From: an uncultured Prevotellaceae bacterium
Lineage (GTDB): Bacteria; Bacteroidota; Bacteroidia; Bacteroidales; Muribaculaceae
Length of the DNA: 10,778 nt
Direction: 5' to 3'
NCBI GenBank assembly: GCA_946055125.1
Contig: CAMGFF010000050.1
Span: 1 to 10,778, forward strand
This document shows, in pieces, positions 6,870 to 10,778 of this stretch; the first letter of the stretch is position 1; each line of letters starts with the position of its first letter. A program made the translations under genes and the position numbers. Under the pieces are notes generated by a model that saw nothing but the letters and a program-made list of their open reading frames with translations, searched no databases and was not told where the DNA came from.

Positions 6870-6901
6870 CAAAATTAGTAATAAATCCTCATTTGCTCAA
6901 A
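6870..6901 (-). promoter_or_regulatory. Canonical promoter of the polyprenyl synthase gene
   Basis: On the - strand, TTTG (6901-6898) is followed by 20 bases and then TAATTTTG (6877-6870), an exact Bacteroidetes promoter. Transcription should start near 6865, giving a leader of only about 15 bases before the ATG at 6850. It probably also drives rnhB. Confidence 0.75.
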
Positions 6902-7062
6902 CTTTATTTGATTTTTCACTCCAATCACACGCCATTAGTCACATCTTTCACATAATTTATCACATTGTCTTTTTTTGCCGTATTTTGTTTTTTATCTTCG
7001 TGGACGGGCCGGGGGGCGAAAAATTTATTGCGGCTTAATCGCGTTTCTTGGCCGAAAATGTG

Positions 7063-7070
7063 TAATTTTG
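7063..7070 (+). promoter_or_regulatory. Putative -7 element of the recF-dciA operon
   Basis: TAATTTTG matches TAnnTTTG and lies only 7 bases before the recF ATG (7078). No -33 TTTG is seen at 19-21 bases upstream. The implied transcription start, about 7075, would leave almost no 5' leader. The rest of the 227-bp divergent gap holds the opposing prenyl synthase promoter and a short GC-rich patch (7004-7018) in otherwise AT-rich DNA. Confidence 0.5.
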
Positions 7071-7077
7071 CAGCACT

Positions 7078-8211
7078 ATGACGCTCAACGAACTTTCTAT
7101 ACTCAATTTCAAGAACATTGCCGAGGCCTCGCTGCAGTTCTCGCCCAAAATCAACTGCTTCACCGGCAACAATGGCATGGGCAAGACCAACCTGCTCGAC
7201 GCCATATTCTACCTCAGCTTCTGCAAGAGCTGCGTGAGCCGGGGCGGCGACGCGGCGGTGATCAGGCATGGCGACGACTTGATGCTCCTCCAGGGCTCCT
7301 ACTCCCGCCGCGACGCCGAGGAGAAAATCTCCATTGGCCTGCAGCGCGGAAAGCGGAAGGTGGCAAAGCGCAATGGCAAGGAATATCAGCTCCTGAGCCG
7401 ACACATCGGGCTGCTCCCCCTGGTGATGGTGTCGCCCATGGACAATGAGCTGATCCGCGGCTCGGGCGACGACCGCCGCCGTCTCATCAACCAGATTATC
7501 TCGCAGAGCGACCGCAGCTACCTCGATGCCCTCATTCGATACTCTAAGGCTCTCGAGAGCCGCAACGCAATGCTCAAGCGTGGCATTCGCGACTCTATCC
7601 TCTTCGAGTCGGTCGAGGAGCAGCTCATCTCCTCGGCTGCCCTCATCCATGGCGTGCGCCGCCGGTGGATTGAGGAGTTCTCTCCCATTTTCCTTGAGTA
7701 TTACCACGCAATCACAGGCGGCGAGGAGCGTGTGCGCCTGGAGTATATCAGCCAGCTCCACAACCTACCCATGGACCGCAACCTCGCCGAGAGCCGAGAG
7801 CACGACTACGCCATTGGCTTCACCTCCCGAGGCGTGCACCGCGACGACATCGAACTTATGCTCGGCGACTACCCCATGCGCAAGATTGGCTCGCAGGGAC
7901 AGTGCAAGACCTACACTATCGCTCTGCGCCTGGCGCAGTTTGACTTCCTCTTGAACACCTGCGGAATCACTCCGCTCCTGCTGCTCGACGACATCTTCGA
8001 CCGCCTCGACGCCAACCGCGTGCGCCGCATCATCGATGTGGTGAGCGGAAACACCGGCGCACGTTTCGGCCAAATCTTTATCACCGACACTAATCGCTCT
8101 CACCTCGACGAGATTATCCGAAGCGTGGGCAGCGACTACCGAATCTTCCTCGTCGATGGCGGCAATTGCCGCTGCGAGGAGCTTGGCGTGGGAGGCGCCC
8201 GCCTGCAATGA
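7078..8211 (+). CDS. recF: DNA replication/repair protein RecF
   Basis: SMC-like ABC ATPase that binds single-/double-strand DNA junctions at gaps and helps RecO and RecR load RecA in the cytoplasm. The product has 377 residues, a usual length. Walker A is GNNGMGKTN (30-38) with Lys36. A RecF-typical VSPMDNELIRGSGDDRRRLIN segment spans about 118-138. GVHRDDIEL is at 252-260 and the ABC signature SQGQCKTYTIALRLAQ at 272-287. Walker B is LLLLDDIFDRLD (300-311) with Asp304 and Asp305. An FITDTN segment (334-339) follows near the D-loop/H-loop position. The ATG at 7078 gives the standard N-terminus (a short beta strand, then NFKNI). The stop TGA overlaps the start of the next gene by 4 nt (ATGA), so the two are translationally coupled. 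Confidence 0.96.
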   Translation: MTLNELSILNFKNIAEASLQFSPKINCFTGNNGMGKTNLLDAIFYLSFCKSCVSRGGDAAVIRHGDDLMLLQGSYSRRDAEEKISIGLQRGKRKVAKRNGKEYQLLSRHIGLLPLVMVSPMDNELIRGSGDDRRRLINQIISQSDRSYLDALIRYSKALESRNAMLKRGIRDSILFESVEEQLISSAALIHGVRRRWIEEFSPIFLEYYHAITGGEERVRLEYISQLHNLPMDRNLAESREHDYAIGFTSRGVHRDDIELMLGDYPMRKIGSQGQCKTYTIALRLAQFDFLLNTCGITPLLLLDDIFDRLDANRVRRIIDVVSGNTGARFGQIFITDTNRSHLDEIIRSVGSDYRIFLVDGGNCRCEELGVGGARLQ

Positions 8212-8498
8212 AGCGCACCGAGGCCGAAACCGTGGGGCAGATTATCTCACGCCTGCTCAAGGCCGAGAACCTCGAGGGTAAATTCGATGAGCAGCGAGTG
8301 GCTGCCCTCTGGCCTGAGGTGGTGGGGCAGGGTATCAACCGCTACACCGTCGACCGCTATGTGCGCTCGGGGGTGCTTCACGTCACCATCTCCTCGGCCC
8401 CGCTCCGCAATGAGCTTATGCTTCACCGCTCCCGCCTCGTGGCTCGCCTCAACGACTTCGTGGGCCGCACGGTGATTCACGACGTGGTGTTCCACTGA
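8208..8498 (+). CDS. dciA: DUF721 / DciA-like protein
   Basis: A 96-residue member of the DUF721 family. Characterised relatives (DciA) interact with the replicative helicase DnaB and help load it in bacteria lacking DnaC/DnaI-type loaders. Family features: an N-terminal helix with VGQIISRLLK (9-18), Trp35 in ALWPEVVGQGI (33-43), T47 in RYTVDRYV, and a beta-hairpin then helix with GVLHVTISSAPLRNEL (55-70). It is a minimal single-domain form, without the long extension of some DciA proteins. The start is the ATG at 8208, which overlaps the recF stop; the frame remains open upstream inside recF, but a start there would add unrelated residues. The recF neighbourhood fits a replication role. DciA activity in this lineage is inferred from the family. 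Confidence 0.85.
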   Translation: MKRTEAETVGQIISRLLKAENLEGKFDEQRVAALWPEVVGQGINRYTVDRYVRSGVLHVTISSAPLRNELMLHRSRLVARLNDFVGRTVIHDVVFH

Positions 8499-8526
8499 TT
8501 GCCGCACTGTGTGCCCCCCCACGCGC

Positions 8527-9123
8527 TCACAGCGAGCTGAAGAGCGTCACGAGAAAGGGAACCGAGAAATCGGTGGCGAAGCCGTGGGCTATGGATAGTG
8601 GCACATAGGCGCTCCCCGAGGCACGGGTGATGATGGGCAGGGTGGTGTCGGCAGTGGTGGCCCCGCCGGCGGCGATGGGGGCAAGCGGATTCACCTTGAG
8701 CGCCAGCAGCGGGGCGAGCAGCAGTGCCAGCAGCTCGCGCATCACATTGGCGAGCAATGCCACCACGCCAAGGTCGGCTCCCGAGTATTCTGTGATAAGC
8801 ACGCTCGACAGCGAGTAATAGGCCATCCCCGAACCCACCGCCATGCACTCGGCGGCGGTGTAGGGCAGCACAAGCGCTGCCACCGCGCTCCCGGCAAGGG
8901 TTCCGGCTATGGTGAGCAGCGGCAGGGTGAAAAGCCTCCTGTTGAGGCTGCCAAGGCTGCGCAGCGTGCCGGTGTCGCTGCCTATGCCCACCCCCACGAA
9001 GAAGATAAGGGCGCAGAGCACATAGTAGCTCACGCCTGTGAGCCACAAGTTCTCGGCGAGGTGCAGAGCCCCTATTGCCACTCCAAGGGCGAAAAATGCC
9101 ACTATCACTAAGCTTCCTCTCAT
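8527..9123 (-). CDS. lysO: Lysine exporter LysO, C-terminal part (separate gene)
   Basis: Inner-membrane protein of 198 residues matching the C-terminal two-thirds of E. coli LysO (YbjE), which exports lysine and thialysine. Conserved stretches: GSGMAYYSLSSVLITE (97-112), NVMREL (126-131), GGATTADTTLPII (153-165) and AHGF (179-182). About six hydrophobic segments are visible, starting with SLVIVAFFALGVAIGAL (4-20). The start is the ATG at 9121-9123, which shares ATGA with the stop of the upstream gene for the N-terminal part; open frame upstream of it is low-complexity and antisense-like. It converges on the DUF721 gene with a 28-bp gap and no proper terminator hairpin. Substrate is inferred from family. 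Confidence 0.88.
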   Translation of the reverse strand: MRGSLVIVAFFALGVAIGALHLAENLWLTGVSYYVLCALIFFVGVGIGSDTGTLRSLGSLNRRLFTLPLLTIAGTLAGSAVAALVLPYTAAECMAVGSGMAYYSLSSVLITEYSGADLGVVALLANVMRELLALLLAPLLALKVNPLAPIAAGGATTADTTLPIITRASGSAYVPLSIAHGFATDFSVPFLVTLFSSL

Positions 9124-9398
9124 GGCCGGCGCCGATTGTCGCGTTTCACACTTCGCCACAGCAGCACCGAGCCAAGCACGCTGCCGGCAGTGGCACATGC
9201 GGCCACCACCAGTGCCTCCACGCCCAGGCGGTGAAGTCCGGCAATTATTGCGCTGTTGCCGCCCACCTCCATGCCCAGGAGCAGCAGGAGCAGCCACACC
9301 AGCGCTGTGACCACCCTTGCCACCCACCCCATGGCGCGGCGGCGCAGCACGAAGCCCACGGCGAGGCCCAGAGTCATCATTGAAATTATTGTGAGCAT
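9120..9398 (-). CDS. LysO family transporter, N-terminal part (separate gene)
   Basis: A 92-residue membrane protein corresponding to the N-terminal third of single-chain LysO. Three hydrophobic segments are seen: about 2-18, 25-45 (ending LLGMEVGGN, equivalent to the LFFMGISLA region of E. coli LysO) and 59-80, then a basic tail KRDNRRRP. It ends in TGA that overlaps the ATG of the C-terminal part (ATGA at 9120-9123), implying coupled translation and probably a two-subunit exporter. The two chains total 290 residues, close to the roughly 300 of the E. coli protein, so little is missing. Transcription should begin near the -7 motif at 9425-9432. Confidence 0.8.
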   Translation of the reverse strand: MLTIISMMTLGLAVGFVLRRRAMGWVARVVTALVWLLLLLLGMEVGGNSAIIAGLHRLGVEALVVAACATAGSVLGSVLLWRSVKRDNRRRP

Positions 9399-9414
9399 AG
9401 TGGCGTTTTTTAGC

Positions 9415-9445
9415 TTTGATTGTGCAAAATTACGAAATATCTTTG
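9415..9445 (+). promoter_or_regulatory. Promoter of the GIN-domain gene
   Basis: TTTG at 9415-9418, a 19-base spacer, then TATCTTTG at 9438-9445: a full Bacteroidetes promoter match. A start near 9450 gives a leader of about 110 bases to the ATG at 9563. Two more -7-like sequences, TATTTTTG (9478-9485) and CATATTTG (9500-9507, one mismatch), lie in the leader but have no -33 partner. Confidence 0.65.
9425..9432 (-). promoter_or_regulatory. Putative -7 element of the split lysO operon
   Basis: The - strand reads TAATTTTG, identical to the prenyl synthase and recF -7 elements. The nearest upstream TTG (9451-9449) is only 16 bases away, shorter than the usual 19-21. A start near 9420 gives a leader of about 20 bases to the ATG at 9398. 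The element sits inside the spacer of the opposite-strand promoter. Confidence 0.5.
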
Positions 9446-9562
9446 GCCCAATCGTGAGTGTTTTGAATATTTTTAGCTATTTTTGCTGAAACTTTTGTGC
9501 ATATTTGCACGTCATTATATATAGAAATATCAAGATTTATCCATAAAAAAAGAACATCAATT

Positions 9563-10426
9563 ATGAAACTATCTACAAAGAACTTTCTGATAGCCGGCAT
9601 CATTGCCGCATCGCAGCTCGTGGGCTTCGGCTCTCAGGCCCGCACCGTGAAGGCCAGCGCTTCCCGCACCACCATGGAGGTGCCGCAGTCGAAAATCACA
9701 TCTATCTCCCTCAATATGGACGCTAAGGTTATCTACACCCAGGGCAATGCCACTTCGCTGGTGATGGAAGGCCCCGACAACGTGCTGCCGCTCATCGTGC
9801 TCGACAACCGCGGCGGCGCTCTGAGCATAGGCCTGCCCAAGGATGTGAATGTAAGCTCCAGCAAGGACAACAAAGTGATTATCTCCATATCTTCGCCCAT
9901 TGTGAGCGCACTCACCGTGAGCAGCGCCGGCGACATTGAGGTGCCTTCGCCCATTTCGGTGAACAGCCTTAAACTCGCCGTGGCAGGTGCAGGCGACTTG
10001 GAACTCAAGGGCGTTACTGCCTCAGGCAACCTGAATGCTGCCGTGAGCGGTGCCGGCGACCTGGAGATGGACGTGTACGTGAAGGCCGCTTCGGCAACTC
10101 TCGCAGTGAGCGGCGCCGGCGACCTTGATTGTGAGAACCTCACAGCCTCATCTCTCACCGCCTCTGTGAGCGGAAGCGGCGACCTGGAGCTGAAAGGCGG
10201 CTCGGTGCCCACGGCTAAATACTCGGTGAGCGGAGCCGGCGACCTCAACGCCCGCAAGCTGAAAGCCTCGCAGGTCACTGCCACCGTGAGTGGCTCGGGC
10301 GACATCATCTGCAATGCCTCCTCCTCGCTCTCGGCCTCAATCTCCGGCTCGGGCGACATTAAATACGTAGGCTCCCCCCAAGTCACCTGCCCCACCCGCA
10401 AGAAACCCTCAGCCGTGGGCCTGTAA
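9563..10426 (+). CDS. Secreted GIN-domain (DUF2807) beta-helix protein
   Basis: A 287-residue protein of the head GIN / DUF2807 type, annotated in databases as putative auto-transporter adhesin but with no settled function. A signal peptide spans about 1-26 (GFGSQA before R27). An N-terminal segment, VPQSKITSISLNMDAKVIYT (40-59), matches the usual start of the domain. Eight copies of an S/A-G/S-x-G-D motif follow, with Gly-Asp at 123, 144, 165, 186, 206, 226, 246 and 264: a step of 20-21 residues shortening to 18 at the end. Such spacing fits one turn per repeat of a right-handed beta-helix. The ATG at 9563 is chosen over the in-frame ATG at 9497 because it starts a clean signal peptide after an A-rich leader. 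No C-terminal sorting domain is evident. Periplasmic or surface location is likely; adhesion is only an inherited label. Confidence 0.87.
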   Translation: MKLSTKNFLIAGIIAASQLVGFGSQARTVKASASRTTMEVPQSKITSISLNMDAKVIYTQGNATSLVMEGPDNVLPLIVLDNRGGALSIGLPKDVNVSSSKDNKVIISISSPIVSALTVSSAGDIEVPSPISVNSLKLAVAGAGDLELKGVTASGNLNAAVSGAGDLEMDVYVKAASATLAVSGAGDLDCENLTASSLTASVSGSGDLELKGGSVPTAKYSVSGAGDLNARKLKASQVTATVSGSGDIICNASSSLSASISGSGDIKYVGSPQVTCPTRKKPSAVGL

Positions 10427-10466
10427 CCTCCTCTCCTCCGCGATTTTCCGTGCCTCAATGAAAAAG

Positions 10467-10503
10467 CATGGGCCACGATGATGCTGTGTCATCGTGGCCC
10501 ATG
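10467..10503. terminator. Convergent-gene hairpin terminator
   Basis: A perfect 15-bp inverted repeat, CATGGGCCACGATGA (10467-10481) and its complement (10489-10503), with a 7-base loop. On the - strand the stem is followed by C and then TTTTT, a good intrinsic terminator for the gene ending at 10524. On the + strand the tail is only GCATTTA, so it may stop the GIN-gene transcript less efficiently. It lies midway between the two convergent stop codons. Confidence 0.85.
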
Positions 10504-10523
10504 GCATTTAGGGGAATCGTGGA

Positions 10524-10778
10524 TTATTTCTTGATTGCGACCTTGGTGCGACCCACTATGTAGAGGCCGGGTGCACCCACAGTGAAGGTGTTGCTGCCCT
10601 CTGCCACTTTGAGCACTGTGGTGCGGCCGTCAACGGTGGTCATCGGCACTGTGCAGGCCCGTGGCGAGTCGATGTGCAGCAAGTTGCCCTCGGCATAGAT
10701 GCTCATGCCGTTGGCTTTGGTGAGTGAGGCTCCGGTTGCCGCATTGATGGCGGCAGTGCACTCGGGGAAGTCGTATTC
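10524..10778 (-). CDS. C-terminal end of a secreted protein with sorting-type domain (partial)
   Basis: The reading frame runs off the right edge of the window; 84 residues are visible, ending in TAA. An ATG at 10706 is internal, because the frame continues open to the edge (first visible residues EYDFPECTAAINAATG). The last 60 residues resemble the short beta-sandwich at the ends of Bacteroidetes secreted proteins: a strand SIYAEGNLLHI, then VDGRTTVLKVAEGSNTFTV, then GLYIVGRTKVAIKK. The VDGR, GLYIV and K-V-x-K pattern is that of type IX-type sorting domains and parallels the end of the S8 protease here. The catalytic or binding part lies outside the window, so no function can be named. The hairpin at 10467-10503 is its terminator. 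Confidence 0.75.
   Translation of the reverse strand, partial: EYDFPECTAAINAATGASLTKANGMSIYAEGNLLHIDSPRACTVPMTTVDGRTTVLKVAEGSNTFTVGAPGLYIVGRTKVAIKK

Noticed and set aside
7004..7018. GC-rich patch in the AT-rich recF/prenyl synthase intergenic region
   Set aside because: Only about 15 bases, without symmetry or a known operator pattern; I could not assign it a role.
8514..8520. Run of seven C residues between convergent dciA and lysO, beside a GCAC/GTGC mini-hairpin
   Set aside because: A phase-variable tract was considered, but it is outside coding sequence and is short. The 4-bp stem is too small for a terminator.
8527..9327. A longer lysO reading frame starting at 9327
   Set aside because: The extra 68 residues are Gly/Arg/Cys-rich with no hydrophobic pattern and overlap the N-terminal lysO gene in another frame. 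The ATG at 9123 with the ATGA overlap gives the family start.
9497..9562. In-frame N-terminal extension of the GIN-domain protein from an ATG at 9497
   Set aside because: It would place 22 polar and aromatic residues ahead of a clean signal peptide; the ATG at 9563 follows an A-rich leader typical of the phylum.

Overview
The window looks like chromosome from a gut Bacteroidales bacterium. The Muribaculaceae/Bacteroidaceae area fits best, but the genus cannot be fixed from sequence alone. Three things point there. Promoters have the Bacteroidetes form (TTTG, 19-20 bases, TAnnTTTG) and start codons lack Shine-Dalgarno sequences. Secreted proteins carry short all-beta C-terminal domains like type IX secretion sorting domains. 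Several families are typical of Bacteroidetes (DUF3943, GIN-domain DUF2807, split LysO). Coding DNA is GC-rich and intergenic DNA is AT-rich.

Layout, left to right. Positions 1-130 hold a 55-bp sequence present twice at a 75-bp interval, each copy a complete promoter, reading into a secreted sialidase (159-1544, +). A 7-nt-period repeat array (1566-1627) separates the sialidase from a convergent DUF3943 protein (1623-2465, -). After a GC-rich hairpin terminator comes a secreted subtilisin-like S8 protease with a C-terminal sorting-type domain (2786-4990, -). Next are ribonuclease HII (5170-5766, -) and a long-chain polyprenyl diphosphate synthase (5876-6850, -); the gap between these two is mostly two further 7-nt-period arrays. 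A divergent promoter region leads right into recF (7078-8211, +), which is translationally coupled by an ATGA overlap to a DUF721/DciA-like gene (8208-8498, +). Convergent to these is the lysine exporter LysO, encoded as two ATGA-overlapping genes (N-terminal part 9120-9398 and C-terminal part 8527-9123, both -). Sharing its upstream DNA is a secreted GIN-domain beta-helix protein (9563-10426, +). A long hairpin terminator and the C-terminal end of another secreted protein (10524 to the right edge, -) close the window.

Functionally this is core housekeeping (RNase HII, isoprenoid chain synthesis, RecF/DciA, LysO) mixed with envelope and secreted genes (sialidase, S8 protease, GIN protein, DUF3943, a partial sorting-domain protein). 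The sialidase and protease would suit a life on host mucus glycoproteins; that is inference.

I see no phage, transposase, CRISPR array, tRNA or rRNA, and no clearly new multi-gene system. The most unusual signals are non-coding: the duplicated promoter, and three sequence-unrelated arrays with a shared 7-nt period. Two of these arrays include the stop codon of the adjacent gene and repeat a stop triplet at about 7-nt steps. No intergenic stretch exceeds 300 bases; the longest is about 320 only if the upstream part of the DUF3943 leader is counted, and its contents are listed.
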